Origin: Prochlorococcus marinus CUG1415 | Lineage (GTDB): Bacteria; Cyanobacteriota; Cyanobacteriia; PCC-6307; Cyanobiaceae | NCBI RefSeq assembly: GCF_017696015.1 | Contig: NZ_JAAORL010000001.1 | Coordinates: forward strand, 372,001 to 436,000 | Length of the DNA stretch: 64,000 bases | Direction: 5' to 3' | In this document: positions 27,845 to 36,883 of the stretch, piece after piece | How the letters are laid out: each line of letters opens with the position of its first letter | Position numbering within the stretch: position 1 is the stretch's first letter | The notes under the pieces: generated by a model | What the model was told of the DNA's origin: nothing | Seen by the model: the letters and a program-made list of their open reading frames with translations, nothing else | Database searches by the model: none | Made by a program: the position numbers and the translations under genes

Positions 27845-27913
27845 CCCCCGTTCCATGGTATGACTCGAACTGCGCCCTCAAGTGAGAGTGAACGAAAAAG
27901 TAGCTATTGCTAC
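27844..27913 (-). promoter_or_regulatory. Structured 5' leader, candidate Downstream-peptide/glutamine-type RNA element
   Basis: The leader is unusually G+C-rich for this genome. CGUUC (27894-27890) can pair with GAACG (27853-27849). Inside it, ACUUGA can pair with UCGAGU. A competing CCAU/AUGG stem would enclose the GGAACGGGGG ribosome site and the leader ATG. A 5' hairpin GTAGC/GCTAC sits at 27900-27913. The enclosing CGUUC...GGAACG stem and a small downstream ORF recall the Downstream-peptide motif of marine picocyanobacteria and their phages, but the match is partial and from memory. Confidence 0.42.
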
Positions 27914-27919
27914 AAAATT

Positions 27920-27925
27920 ATTATA
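27920..27925 (-). promoter_or_regulatory. Probable -10 element for the DUF4278 transcript
   Basis: On the minus strand TATAAT occurs at 27925-27920, about 100 bases upstream of the DUF4278 ATG and just before the 5' hairpin. This would give a leader of roughly 90 nucleotides. No convincing -35 is seen. Confidence 0.4.
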
Positions 27926-28075
27926 AGCTTATTATTTAATCTATGTCTAGTTTTTACAAATAGAAACGAAGATTTAATAGTTTTTTAATTATTATCTTAG
28001 GTAAATTTTTTTATAAATAGTCTAGAAAAAGGATTATGTTTATATTTGGTTTAATCTTCATGTAACTATTCTTTT

Positions 28076-28333
28076 ATGAAAGGTTTTTTATATTTCTTGG
28101 GAAATACTTTAAGGTGGCCAGTCTTGAAGCCAAAAGAATTTTTTTCCCTACATGCCTATTTTTCAATTATTTATTTGATAACTTTTACTTTGAGTAAATA
28201 TGATGTAAGCCAATCAAATTTAGTTTTTACTCTAGGAATTCTTGCACCTATTTTAATCGCTATTGGGCAAGGACTTCCAATTGATTGCCTTAATATGGAA
28301 TCAGCTTTGTTGAAGGAACTAAAAACTAAGTAA
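28076..28333 (+). CDS. Small two-helix membrane protein, unknown function
   Basis: An 85-aa protein with two hydrophobic segments (FFSLHAYFSIIYLITFTL and LVFTLGILAPILIAIGQGL) and a short charged C-terminus. I do not recognise a named family. It is preceded by a 194-base A/T-rich gap that contains the divergent DUF4278 promoter, and it faces nfu tail to tail with a 22-base gap. Confidence 0.65.
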   Translation: MKGFLYFLGNTLRWPVLKPKEFFSLHAYFSIIYLITFTLSKYDVSQSNLVFTLGILAPILIAIGQGLPIDCLNMESALLKELKTK

Positions 28334-28355
28334 TATATTTTTCAGTTAAAAATTT

Positions 28356-28601
28356 TTATAAAACCTGGACAACTTCGCTTATTTCAGGAATCATTTCTTT
28401 TAACTTTCTTTCAATACCCATTTTTAGAGTCATAGTACTACTTGGGCAACTGCCACATGCCCCTTGAAGTCTGACTTTGACAATTGGACCATCTATTTCT
28501 GCAATTTCTACATTACCTCCATCAGATATTAAAAACGGTCTGAGCTCGTCAAGGACTTTTTCTACATTTTCATTTGTCAGCGAGAGTGTTTCAGTACTCA
28601 T
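28356..28601 (-). CDS. nfu: NifU-like Fe-S scaffold/carrier (Nfu domain)
   Basis: An 81-aa stand-alone NifU C-terminal domain with the cluster-binding CxxC in [21 protein letters not shown]. Such short Nfu proteins deliver Fe-S clusters, in cyanobacteria notably to photosystem I. Normal length. It is transcribed away from mqo. Confidence 0.95.
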   Translation of the reverse strand: MSTETLSLTNENVEKVLDELRPFLISDGGNVEIAEIDGPIVKVRLQGACGSCPSSTMTLKMGIERKLKEMIPEISEVVQVL

Positions 28602-28671
28602 AATTTTGGATTAACTTTATAATAAGCCTAGAAAGAAATTTGATTAATTGCAAAAAAGATAATTTTCTGTT

Positions 28672-30168
28672 GTGACTTCATTTAAAAACCCTACTAATGA
28701 CAATAGCTACTTTGATGCAGTCTTAGTAGGAGCAGGTATAATGAGCAGTACTTTAGCTCTCCTAATTTCAGAAGTTTTACCAGATGTAAGGTTTCTTATT
28801 ATAGAAAAACTAAATGATCCAGGAAGTGAAAGTACTGGCGCTTTTAATAATGCAGGTACAGGACATGCTGCTAATTGCGAATTAAATTATACCCCTTTAG
28901 ATGAAAAAGCAAATATAAAAATAGATAAAGCGCTCTCAATAAATCGTTCTTTTGAAAGATCAATGTCTTTGTGGGCCTCATTGTATGAAGCAGGGAAAAT
29001 TGATATTAAAAAGTTTTTAAAATTTATTCCTCACATTAGCTTTGTTTCTGGTCAGGATAATATTTCTTTTTTAAAAAAAAGATTTCAGAAAATGACTGAA
29101 AATCCTGAATTTATCGATATGGAATTTTCTACATCTTTTGATGAAATTACATCATGGGCTCCTCTAATAACAAAAGATAGGAATCCATTTACTAAAATTG
29201 CTGCTACCAGAATAGGAAGAGGAACTGATATTAATTTTGAGGCTTTGACTAAAGAGTATTTGTCATTAGTTTCTTTAAACAAAAATGTTGAAATTAGATA
29301 CAAAACAGAATTAGTAGATTTAAAGAAAATTGATAAAAAAAAATGGGAACTAGAAATTAGTTCAGAAGGTAGAAAAACTTCCATTAGAACTGGCTATGTT
29401 TTTCTTGGTGCTGGTGGAAAGACAATTAATTATTTGCAAAAATCAAAAATTCCAGAAGCAAAGATTTATGGTGGATTTCCTGTTAGTGGGAAATGGCTTA
29501 TTTGCGAGAAAAAAGATCTAACAGAAAAACATAACTCAAAAGTTTATGGTAAGGCTGATATTGGATCGCCACCAATGTCTGTGCCTCATTTAGATACTAG
29601 ATGGATTGATAATAAAAAACTTCTTTTATATGGACCTTTTGCTGGATTTACAACAAAATTTTTAAAGCAAAGTTCATACTTTGACTTATTTAGTTCAATT
29701 AAAAAGAATAATATATTTTCTATGTTAGACGTTGGTTTCAAGAACAATGATTTAATTAATTACCTAATATCACAATCATTAAAGAACCATAACTCAAGAG
29801 TTGAGAATTTAAAGAATATGATGCCATCAGCTAATCCCTCTGATTGGTACTTAAAGAATGCTGGTCAAAGAGTCCAAATAATTAAAAAAACTGAAGGAGG
29901 AGGTTCTTTGAAATTTGGAACAGAGATTGTGAATTCATCTGATGGATCATTATCTGCTTTGCTAGGAGCTTCTCCCGGAGCAAGTACTGCGGTTTCAATT
30001 ATGGTTGAGGTTCTAGAAAAATCTGTTTTATTTTTAAACGACAAGCATAATCTTAAGAAAAAAATAAATGACTTAATTTATCCAGAACTATCGGCCTTTG
30101 AAAATGACAGTAACTTCATAAAAGACATCAAAAAAAGAAATAATTCGATTTTTGGTTTCCATCCATAA
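28672..30168 (+). CDS. mqo: Malate:quinone oxidoreductase
   Basis: FAD-dependent membrane-associated enzyme oxidising malate to oxaloacetate with electron transfer to quinone. The 498-aa protein has the FAD motif [49 protein letters not shown] (the Mqo hallmark), and a C-terminal [19 protein letters not shown]. The start is GTG. It is full length and gives the organism a malate exit without NAD-linked malate dehydrogenase. Confidence 0.95.
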   Translation: MTSFKNPTNDNSYFDAVLVGAGIMSSTLALLISEVLPDVRFLIIEKLNDPGSESTGAFNNAGTGHAANCELNYTPLDEKANIKIDKALSINRSFERSMSLWASLYEAGKIDIKKFLKFIPHISFVSGQDNISFLKKRFQKMTENPEFIDMEFSTSFDEITSWAPLITKDRNPFTKIAATRIGRGTDINFEALTKEYLSLVSLNKNVEIRYKTELVDLKKIDKKKWELEISSEGRKTSIRTGYVFLGAGGKTINYLQKSKIPEAKIYGGFPVSGKWLICEKKDLTEKHNSKVYGKADIGSPPMSVPHLDTRWIDNKKLLLYGPFAGFTTKFLKQSSYFDLFSSIKKNNIFSMLDVGFKNNDLINYLISQSLKNHNSRVENLKNMMPSANPSDWYLKNAGQRVQIIKKTEGGGSLKFGTEIVNSSDGSLSALLGASPGASTAVSIMVEVLEKSVLFLNDKHNLKKKINDLIYPELSAFENDSNFIKDIKKRNNSIFGFHP

Positions 30169-30223
30169 TTCTAATTAGCTAATATTAATCAAGATGTAAT
30201 AAGAGGAGATTTTTTCTTTCTAA

Positions 30224-32032
30224 ATGACTGATATATCTGTTTCAAAAATAAGAAATTTCTGCATAATTGCTCATATTGACCATGGTAAATCTACCCTTGC
30301 TGATAGGTTGCTCCAAGATACTGGTACTGTTCAGCAAAGGGATATGCAAGAACAATTTTTGGACAGTATGGATCTAGAAAGAGAGAGAGGAATTACTATC
30401 AAATTACAGGCAGCTAGGATGAAATATAAAGCTGAAGATTCTCAAGAATATGTTTTGAACTTAATAGATACACCAGGTCATGTCGATTTTTCTTATGAGG
30501 TTAGTAGATCTCTTCAGGCGTGTGAAGGTGCTTTACTAGTTGTTGATGCAAGTCAAGGAGTAGAAGCTCAAACCTTAGCTAATGTTTATCTTGCCTTAGA
30601 AAATAATCTTGAAATAATTCCTGTTTTAAATAAAGTTGATTTACCAGGTGCTGATGCTGAAAAAATAAAAAAAGAAATAGAAGAAATTATTGGGCTTGAT
30701 ACATCTAATGCAATAAATTGTTCAGCAAAAACTGGAGTTGGTATTAAAGATATTTTGGAAGCAATTGTAAGAAGAGTACCTCCTCCTCAAGATGAAATTA
30801 AACTACCTACAAAGGCACTCATTTTTGATTCTTATTATGATCCTTACAGAGGAGTTATTGTTTATTTCAGAGTGATATCTGGGTCTCTTAATAAGAGAGA
30901 AAAGATATTATTAATGGCGAGTCAAAAAAATTATGAACTGGATGAAATAGGAATAATGGCACCTGATCAGCAGCAAGTTGATGAATTACATGCAGGAGAA
31001 GTTGGTTATTTAGCTGCTTCTATAAAATCAGTTGCTGATGCGAGAGTGGGAGATACGATTACTCTTTTAAATTCACCTGCAAATGATCCTTTGCCTGGTT
31101 ATAAGACAGCAAACCCTATGGTTTTTTGTGGCTTATTCCCGACTGATGCTGATCAATTTCCAGATTTAAGAGTATCTCTTGAAAAATTACAATTATCTGA
31201 TGCAGCTTTAAAATATGAGCCCGAAACCAGTAGTGCAATGGGCTTCGGATTTAGGTGCGGATTCCTAGGACTTCTTCATATGGAGATTGTTCAAGAAAGA
31301 TTAGAAAGAGAATATGATTTGGATCTAATCGTAACGGCACCATCAGTTATCTATAAGGTTAATTTAAATCAGCAGGAACATATCTTTATTGATAATCCTT
31401 CTACAATTCCTGATCCACAACTTAGAGAATCTATAGAAGAGCCTTATGTGAAAATGGAAATTTATGCTCCCAATGAATTTAATGGAACATTAATGGGTTT
31501 ATGTCAGGAAAGAAGGGGAGTATTTATAGATATGAAATACATAACAACAGATCGAGTTACTTTGATTTATGAAATTCCATTAGCAGAAGTAGTTACAGAT
31601 TTCTTTGATCAAATGAAAAGTAGGACCCAAGGTTATGCATCAATGGAATATCATTTGATTGGCTATAGAAAGAATGACCTTGTCAGATTAGATGTCCTAA
31701 TAAATTCAGAAAGAGCAGATCCATTAACTTCTATTGTTCATAAAGATAAGGCTTATGGAATTGGCAGAAGTTTAGTTGAGAAATTAAAAGAACTTATTCC
31801 AAAACAACAATTTAAAATACCTATTCAAGCATCAATCGGGAGCAGGATTATTGCAAGTGAAAGTATAAGTGCTTTACGAAAAGATGTTTTATCTAAATGT
31901 TATGGAGGAGATATTTCTAGGAAAAAGAAACTTTTAAAGAAACAAGCTAAAGGTAAAAAGAGGATGAAGGCAATGGGTAAAGTTGAAGTCCCCCAAGAAG
32001 CTTTTATGGCAGTCCTAAAATTAAACCAGTAA
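30224..32032 (+). CDS. lepA: Elongation factor 4 (LepA)
   Basis: Ribosomal GTPase that back-translocates or rescues stalled ribosomes and aids initiation. The 602-aa protein has [45 protein letters not shown] and the LepA-specific basic C-terminus ([24 protein letters not shown]). A strong AAGAGGAGA ribosome site lies about 15 bases before the ATG. Confidence 0.97.
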   Translation: MTDISVSKIRNFCIIAHIDHGKSTLADRLLQDTGTVQQRDMQEQFLDSMDLERERGITIKLQAARMKYKAEDSQEYVLNLIDTPGHVDFSYEVSRSLQACEGALLVVDASQGVEAQTLANVYLALENNLEIIPVLNKVDLPGADAEKIKKEIEEIIGLDTSNAINCSAKTGVGIKDILEAIVRRVPPPQDEIKLPTKALIFDSYYDPYRGVIVYFRVISGSLNKREKILLMASQKNYELDEIGIMAPDQQQVDELHAGEVGYLAASIKSVADARVGDTITLLNSPANDPLPGYKTANPMVFCGLFPTDADQFPDLRVSLEKLQLSDAALKYEPETSSAMGFGFRCGFLGLLHMEIVQERLEREYDLDLIVTAPSVIYKVNLNQQEHIFIDNPSTIPDPQLRESIEEPYVKMEIYAPNEFNGTLMGLCQERRGVFIDMKYITTDRVTLIYEIPLAEVVTDFFDQMKSRTQGYASMEYHLIGYRKNDLVRLDVLINSERADPLTSIVHKDKAYGIGRSLVEKLKELIPKQQFKIPIQASIGSRIIASESISALRKDVLSKCYGGDISRKKKLLKKQAKGKKRMKAMGKVEVPQEAFMAVLKLNQ

Positions 32033-32110
32033 TTTTTTAAAATTTAAAATTAATAGCTATTTTTTTTTTAAAGAATTGGGTATATTTCAGTCATATCTGT
32101 AAAAAAGATT

Positions 32111-32956
32111 TTGGATATTAACTCATTTAATCGTGTCGGCACAAATATCAGAAAAGCTGGATTTCTAATTGTACTTTTTTATCTTCTTGTTGTTTTAATA
32201 ATGAAATTTTTAGAGGCCAATAATTTTTTTGGTTATTCATTTTCAATATTAAGCAATGATATCTTTGCACCTCCTTCGCTTAATCATTTCTGTGGCACAG
32301 ATAGATTAGGAAGAGATGTTTGCTTAAGAACTTTGCAAGGATCATCCTTAGCCATAGAAGTTGTGTTCTTATCTATTCTTTTTTCATTAAGTTTGGGTTT
32401 GCCATTAGGATTATTAAGTGGATATTTTGGTGGTTTTTTTGATAAATGCTTATCACTAATAATGGATACTATTTTTTCAATACCTGTAATTTTGCTTTCA
32501 GTTGTTGTGGCTTTTGTCTTGGGTAAGGGTATCCTTAACGCAGCTTTGGCATTGTGTATTGTTTATTCGCCTCAATATTTTAGATTAATCAGAAATCAGA
32601 CAATATTGGTTAAATCCGAAACTTACGTCGAGGCAGCTCAAGTTTCAGGAGCTGATGTTAAAAAGATTATTTTTAAATATATTCTCCCAAATGTAATAAC
32701 ACCTTTGCCTATTCTGCTTACCCTAAATGCTGCGGATGCTGTTTTGGTATTAGGAAGTTTAGGATTTTTAGGTCTTGGTGTTCCTGCAGATGTCCCAGAG
32801 TGGGGCAGTGATTTAAATCTTGCTCTTGCTGCTTTACCTACAGGTATATGGTGGACGGCTTTGTTTCCAGGTTTGGCAATGTTTTTTTTAGTTTTAGGTC
32901 TTTCTTTTATAGGAGAGGATCTTGAAGAAATTTTTGATAGTCAAATTTCTGAATAA
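32111..32956 (+). CDS. Orphan ABC transporter permease (DppC/OppC type)
   Basis: A 281-aa inner-membrane permease. The first transmembrane helix (FLIVLFYLLVVLIMKFL) is followed by a periplasmic loop with HFCGTDRLGRDVCLRTLQG, typical of OppC/DppC. After further helices comes the cytoplasmic EAA loop (EAAQVSGADVKKIIFKYILPNVITPLPI) that contacts the ATPase. Family substrates are peptides or nickel. No partner permease, ATPase or binding protein is adjacent, so partners must be elsewhere. TTG start. Confidence 0.88.
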   Translation: MDINSFNRVGTNIRKAGFLIVLFYLLVVLIMKFLEANNFFGYSFSILSNDIFAPPSLNHFCGTDRLGRDVCLRTLQGSSLAIEVVFLSILFSLSLGLPLGLLSGYFGGFFDKCLSLIMDTIFSIPVILLSVVVAFVLGKGILNAALALCIVYSPQYFRLIRNQTILVKSETYVEAAQVSGADVKKIIFKYILPNVITPLPILLTLNAADAVLVLGSLGFLGLGVPADVPEWGSDLNLALAALPTGIWWTALFPGLAMFFLVLGLSFIGEDLEEIFDSQISE

Positions 32957-32958
32957 AT

Positions 32959-33630
32959 TTAGTTATCTGTAATAGGATCAATTTCTCCTTGATCATTCAA
33001 CTTTGGATATTCTTTAGCTGATTTTTTATACATCGCAGCTAATTCTGGGTGACACCATTCAAAAAGTGTTTTTTGATATTCATCTATATTTAAACCTTCT
33101 CCATTCGCGGGCAATATACCTTTATTTTTTCTTTGGCGTATAGCTTCAAATAATAATATGGAAGCCGCAACTGAAACATTCAGGGATTGAACCATACCTC
33201 TCATAGGTATGTAAATTGATTGATCAACCATTGATATAAGTTCATTACTTAATCCCCATTTTTCTGCTCCTAAAACAAAACATGTATTTTGTGTATAATC
33301 AAAATTTCTATAATCTACTGATTCACTATTAAGAGTCGTTCCATATAATTTAAAACCTTTATTCTTTAAATCAGAGATTGCCGTGATAGTGTTTTCATGA
33401 TTATTTAGTTTGACCCATTTTTGACTTCCTTGAGCAGTACTATTAAAAGTCTTAACGGCATTCGTTTTGCTAATAAAATTTGCTTCGAAAACCCCAGCTG
33501 CATCACAGGTTCTTAATATTGCTGATAGATTATGAGGTTTATTTACATTCTCAACTAAAACAGTCAAGTTTTTCATTCTGCAATCTAAAACACTTTTGAT
33601 TCGCTCGAATCTTCTTGGCAAAATTGACAT
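32959..33630 (-). CDS. trmH: tRNA (guanosine-18-2'-O)-methyltransferase
   Basis: SPOUT-class (SpoU) RNA ribose methyltransferase for Gm18 of tRNA. The 223-aa protein has RFERIKSVLDCRMKNLTVLVENVNKPHNLSAILRTCDAAGV at the N-terminus. The trefoil-knot motifs ALGAEKWGLS-type (here FVLGAEKWGLSNELI) and IPMRGMVQSLNVSVAASILLFEAIRQR follow. The length suits TrmH rather than RlmB. Confidence 0.92.
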   Translation of the reverse strand: MSILPRRFERIKSVLDCRMKNLTVLVENVNKPHNLSAILRTCDAAGVFEANFISKTNAVKTFNSTAQGSQKWVKLNNHENTITAISDLKNKGFKLYGTTLNSESVDYRNFDYTQNTCFVLGAEKWGLSNELISMVDQSIYIPMRGMVQSLNVSVAASILLFEAIRQRKNKGILPANGEGLNIDEYQKTLFEWCHPELAAMYKKSAKEYPKLNDQGEIDPITDN

Positions 33631-33726
33631 TTATAATTTTTCACACTTTTTAAATTATATTCAAAAAATATTGATTACCTATTAAATCTCTTGGTTTATA
33701 ATATTTGAGTAGTATGAATTAACTCA

Positions 33727-33930
33727 ATGGCATACATAGAATGGGACTATACAGTTATCACTAGCATGGTAGAAAAACAAGGATGGAATTTGCCTGAGCG
33801 AGAATCTGAAGAATGGAATAAATTTAAAGATGAATTAGGAGAAAAAATGAGAGGAGTTGGAATCGTTTTTGAAAAATATTGTAAATTCACTCCTGATGTA
33901 GGAGAAGGAGTTCATCTTTTAGATGAATAA
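33727..33930 (+). CDS. Small conserved acidic protein, unknown function
   Basis: A 67-aa soluble protein (YIEWDYTVITSMVEKQGWNLP...EGVHLLDE), acidic and Trp-containing, with no membrane segment or known motif. It has a TATAAT-like element in the divergent gap with trmH and a hairpin after its stop, so it looks like a single-gene unit. Unrecognised; coding is supported by the ATG, composition and clean boundaries. Confidence 0.6.
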   Translation: MAYIEWDYTVITSMVEKQGWNLPERESEEWNKFKDELGEKMRGVGIVFEKYCKFTPDVGEGVHLLDE

Positions 33931-33947
33931 TCAAAAATAGTTTTAAA

Positions 33948-33973
33948 CCATTGATGTATCCCTTAATCAATGG
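33948..33973 (+). terminator. Hairpin after the 67-aa gene
   Basis: CCATTGAT (33948-33955) pairs with ATCAATGG (33966-33973) with a 10-base loop, extendable by neighbouring A-U and G-U pairs, followed by CTTATTAATAATT. A plausible intrinsic terminator 18 bases after the stop. The rest of the gap to 34131 holds another A/T-rich dyad (GAGATAA 34068 / TTATCTC 34091) and no ORF. Confidence 0.45.
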
Positions 33974-34131
33974 CTTATTAATAATTAAGATAATACAATT
34001 TAATTAAATTAGAACTGGTAATTATTAAGGCTTTATAAAGCTTGTAAGGTAAAAAGCTTATTCGAATGAGATAATTTTATTTTTTTATCTCCCACAAAAA
34101 ATTTATTTAAATTCTATATTTGTATAAAAAT

Positions 34132-34524
34132 ATGAAAAATAAATTAATTTTTTTATTCGATGGTGGTTGTCCACTTTGCTTGAGAGAAACAAATTTTCTA
34201 AAAAAAAGAGATATATTAAATCAAATTTCATTTGTAGATATAAACAGTAAAGATTATGATCAAAATCTTTTTAATAACATTTCATATTCAGAAGCCATGT
34301 CAAACCTGCATGGGATTATAGAAAATGGTGAAATTATTAGAGGATTAGATGTACTTGCATATTCTTATGAATTAATTGGTTTAGGTTGGGTTTATTATCC
34401 TTTAAAGATTAAGCTCTTATCTCCATTATTAAGGCTGGTTTACAGATATTGGGCACAATATAGACTTCAAATTACAGGTCGATCCAAGATTAAAAAACTT
34501 TGCACCTCTAAATGTGAACAATAA
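34132..34524 (+). CDS. DCC-family thiol-disulfide oxidoreductase-like protein (DUF393)
   Basis: A 130-aa thioredoxin-fold protein with the DCC motif in IFLFDGGCPLCLRETNFLKKRD near the N-terminus. The ATG at 34132 is chosen over a TTG at 34120 because the domain begins there. DUF393 proteins are presumed redox enzymes of unknown substrate. It begins a tight cluster with TIGR03643, DUF2256 and a photolyase-family protein, a linkage repeated in marine cyanobacteria. Confidence 0.85.
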   Translation: MKNKLIFLFDGGCPLCLRETNFLKKRDILNQISFVDINSKDYDQNLFNNISYSEAMSNLHGIIENGEIIRGLDVLAYSYELIGLGWVYYPLKIKLLSPLLRLVYRYWAQYRLQITGRSKIKKLCTSKCEQ

Positions 34525-34526
34525 AT

Positions 34527-34763
34527 ATGGAAAATATCGAAATAGACAGAATAATAGAAATGTGTTGGGAAGATAGAACACCCTTTGAAGCCATTGAGTA
34601 TCAATTTGGTTTAAAAGAGGAAGATGCGATCAAAATTATGCGTCAAAATCTTAAACCTAAATCATTTAAAGTCTGGAGACAGAGAGTTACAGGAAGAAAT
34701 ACAAAACATTTGGCGCTTAAAGATTCAACTAGGTTCAAATCTACTCATAAGAGAAAATTATAA
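34527..34763 (+). CDS. TIGR03643-family small protein
   Basis: A 78-aa basic protein (IDRIIEMCWEDRTPFEAIEYQFGLKEEDAIKIMRQNLKPKSFKVWRQRVTGR) matching the TIGR03643/DUF2805 pattern with a helix-turn-helix-like first half and a basic tail. The function is unknown. It lies 2 bases after the DCC gene and 3 bases before the DUF2256 mini-gene, so the four genes are one operon. Confidence 0.85.
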   Translation: MENIEIDRIIEMCWEDRTPFEAIEYQFGLKEEDAIKIMRQNLKPKSFKVWRQRVTGRNTKHLALKDSTRFKSTHKRKL

Positions 34764-34766
34764 ATT

Positions 34767-34898
34767 TTGAAAAATCTTTCTACTAAAATTTGTCCTGTTT
34801 GCAATAGGCCATTCGAGTGGCGTAAAAAATGGAAAAACTGTTGGGATGATGTTATCTACTGTTCAAAAAGATGCAGTAACTGGAAGTCTCAAAGATGA
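34767..34898 (+). CDS. DUF2256 mini-protein with zinc-ribbon cysteines
   Basis: A 43-aa protein from a TTG at 34767 to the TGA at 34896-34898: [19 protein letters not shown] followed by [17 protein letters not shown]. It has two CxxC-type knuckles and matches the DUF2256 consensus (CPxCxRPFxWRKKW...YCSxRC). Its stop overlaps the ATG of the photolyase-family gene (ATGA), which indicates translational coupling. DUF2256 is often beside or fused to cryptochrome/photolyase genes; its role is unknown. Confidence 0.85.
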   Translation: MKNLSTKICPVCNRPFEWRKKWKNCWDDVIYCSKRCSNWKSQR

Positions 34899-36385
34899 GA
34901 AGAATATCAATTATCTTCCCGAATCAACTTTTTAGAGAAAGCCCAATTTTAAAAATAAATTGTGAAATTTTAATTTTGGAAGACTCATTATTTTTTGGGA
35001 ATGATAAATTTCATAAATTAATTAACCATAAAAACAAGTTGGTTTTTCATAGGGCATCTATGCTTGCTTATAAAAAATATTTAGAAAAATCTGGCTTTAA
35101 AGTTTTATATTTCGAAAACAAGAATGATATGTCTACAGTTGACTATTTATCAGAATTTATTAAAGATAAATATCAGGCAATAAATCTTATAGACCCTCAT
35201 GATTTCTTAATAATGAAAAGGATCAATAAATTTGTTGGAAGCAATAATTTAGCTTTAAATGTTCTGCCCTCTCCAATGTTTATGAGTAGTGAAGAATTAA
35301 AAGAGTTATTTGCATTAAATACAAAAAAACCTCTTATGGCCCGATTTTATGAGAATCAAAGAAAGAGCCACAAGATATTAGTGAATTCGGATGATACACC
35401 TGAGGGAGGTAAGTGGAGTTTCGATGAAATGAATAGAAAAAAATTACCAAAAAAAATAAGCATACCTGATACACTTAAATTACCAAAAAATAACTTTGTA
35501 GTTCATGCCGAAAAGTCATTAGCTAACTTTGATATTGAGTTTATTGGAGAAAGTAATAACTTTTTATATCCAACTAATTTTGATGAGGCAGATGAATGGT
35601 TAGATGATTTTTTTAAACATAGATTTTTCTTATTTGGAGATTATGAAGATGCTATTTCTAAAGAAAATTCTTTTTTATGGCACAGTTTACTTTCTCCCCT
35701 TTTAAATAGCGGCTTATTAACACCAGATCAAGTAGTAAATAAAGCATTACTTTATGCCAAAAATAATAATGTTCCAATTAACTCTTTAGAGGGGTTTATT
35801 CGTCAAATTATTGGATGGAGAGAATTTATTTGTCTTGTCTATAAGAAGTATGGAACAAAGATGCGAAATAGTAATTTTTGGAATTTTGAAAATAAGCCAA
35901 TTCCAGAATCTTTTTATAAAGGAAATACAGGAATTGAACCAGTAGACATTGTTATAAAAAATATTATCAAATTTGGTTATTGTCATCATATTGAGAGGCT
36001 AATGATTATTGGCAACTTTATGCTTCTATGTAGAATTCACCCCAACCAAGTTTATAAATGGTTTATGGAAATGTTTATTGATTCTTATGATTGGGTGATG
36101 GTTCCAAATGTTTATGGAATGAGCCAGTTTAGTGATGGAGGTATTTTCTCAACTAAACCATATATATCAAGCTCTAATTATGTAAAAAAAATGTCAAATT
36201 TTAAAAGTGGCCCGTGGTGTGAAATATGGGATGGCTTATTTTGGAAATTTATTAAAGATAATGAAAGCTTTTTTAGAAAGCAATATAGGCTGGCAATGTT
36301 AACAAGAAATCTTGACAAAATGTCAGAGGAAAAATTAAATAATCATTTTAGAACGGCCGATAAATTTTTAAGAGATATTCAATAA
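34895..36385 (+). CDS. Photolyase-related protein (FeS-BCP / DPRP family) without the usual Fe-S cysteines
   Basis: A 496-aa flavoprotein of the prokaryotic (6-4) photolyase/cryptochrome branch. The N-terminal domain begins [10 protein letters not shown]; the C-terminal helical domain has [29 protein letters not shown] and [15 protein letters not shown]. Family members bind a 4Fe-4S cluster through four Cys. Here the segment that usually carries a CxxC pair is shortened ([14 protein letters not shown]) with only C442 left, and the upstream Cys before KFGY is also absent. It probably repairs UV lesions or senses light without the cluster. Confidence 0.85.
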   Translation: MRRISIIFPNQLFRESPILKINCEILILEDSLFFGNDKFHKLINHKNKLVFHRASMLAYKKYLEKSGFKVLYFENKNDMSTVDYLSEFIKDKYQAINLIDPHDFLIMKRINKFVGSNNLALNVLPSPMFMSSEELKELFALNTKKPLMARFYENQRKSHKILVNSDDTPEGGKWSFDEMNRKKLPKKISIPDTLKLPKNNFVVHAEKSLANFDIEFIGESNNFLYPTNFDEADEWLDDFFKHRFFLFGDYEDAISKENSFLWHSLLSPLLNSGLLTPDQVVNKALLYAKNNNVPINSLEGFIRQIIGWREFICLVYKKYGTKMRNSNFWNFENKPIPESFYKGNTGIEPVDIVIKNIIKFGYCHHIERLMIIGNFMLLCRIHPNQVYKWFMEMFIDSYDWVMVPNVYGMSQFSDGGIFSTKPYISSSNYVKKMSNFKSGPWCEIWDGLFWKFIKDNESFFRKQYRLAMLTRNLDKMSEEKLNNHFRTADKFLRDIQ

Positions 36386-36490
36386 TTTAAGATAAATAAT
36401 CTTTAGCTGATTTTGAAAAATTAAGAGAATATTATATTATTACGAAATATTACAATTTGATGTTATTTTAATTAAAGTCTAAGTCCAGCA

Positions 36491-36670
36491 ATGAATATTG
36501 GAACCCTCTTCTTGAAAAGTAATTTAACTGGTATCATCACTTTTTCTGAATTAGATTGGATAACTACCCATCAATCTAATTTCACAAGGTTAGAGGAATC
36601 TATAGCCATTAAATTAGGAAGAATGCTTGATGCAGGATGTATAAATATAGGTTGCCGTTTAAATTCCTGA
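36491..36670 (+). CDS. Small conserved-looking protein, 59 aa
   Basis: An ATG-to-TGA frame encodes MNIGTLFLKSNLTGIITFSE followed by LDWITTHQSNFTRLEESIAI and KLGRMLDAGCINIGCRLNS. The composition is protein-like, with balanced charge and an amphipathic helical middle, and the ATG is well placed after the photolyase gene. I do not recognise the family. Two small ORFs fill what would otherwise be a 500-base gap. Confidence 0.6.
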   Translation: MNIGTLFLKSNLTGIITFSELDWITTHQSNFTRLEESIAIKLGRMLDAGCINIGCRLNS

Positions 36671-36689
36671 TTAAGTTTTTATTTTATTA

Positions 36690-36833
36690 ATGAAGTATCA
36701 AGAAGAGAAAAAATTATTTTTTCGAGAAAGAATCCATTCTCTAAATATCTTTCTTTTTTTAGGATTTAATCTGACACTCATCTCTATCTTAGGTTTTATT
36801 TGGTTCAATTCTTCAATTGAAAAAGTAGTTTAA
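36690..36833 (+). CDS. Small single-pass membrane protein, 47 aa
   Basis: The frame 36690-36833 encodes a basic N-terminus (MKYQEEKKLFFRERIHS), one hydrophobic helix (LNIFLFLGFNLTLISILGF) and a short tail. Single-helix mini-proteins are common in Prochlorococcus. It is 19 bases after the previous small ORF. No family recognised. Confidence 0.5.
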   Translation: MKYQEEKKLFFRERIHSLNIFLFLGFNLTLISILGFIWFNSSIEKVV

Positions 36834-36883
36834 ATTTTAAAATATTTTGTATATTAAAGTTATCTTTAAAAATAAATTATATT

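Noticed and set aside
27850-27880. tRNA-like T-arm (GTTCGAGTC) in the leader on the minus strand
   Set aside because: No acceptor, D or anticodon stems can be built around it; it is better explained as part of the leader structure.
27822-27881. N-terminal extension of the DUF4278 protein (in-frame start at 27881)
   Set aside because: The extension runs through the structured leader, has no family match, and the DUF4278 repeat begins exactly at the ATG at 27821.
34068-34091. A/T-rich dyad GAGATAA/TTATCTC as a small RNA or terminator
   Set aside because: Very A/U-rich loop, no promoter or U tract that would support an RNA gene; left as an unexplained dyad.
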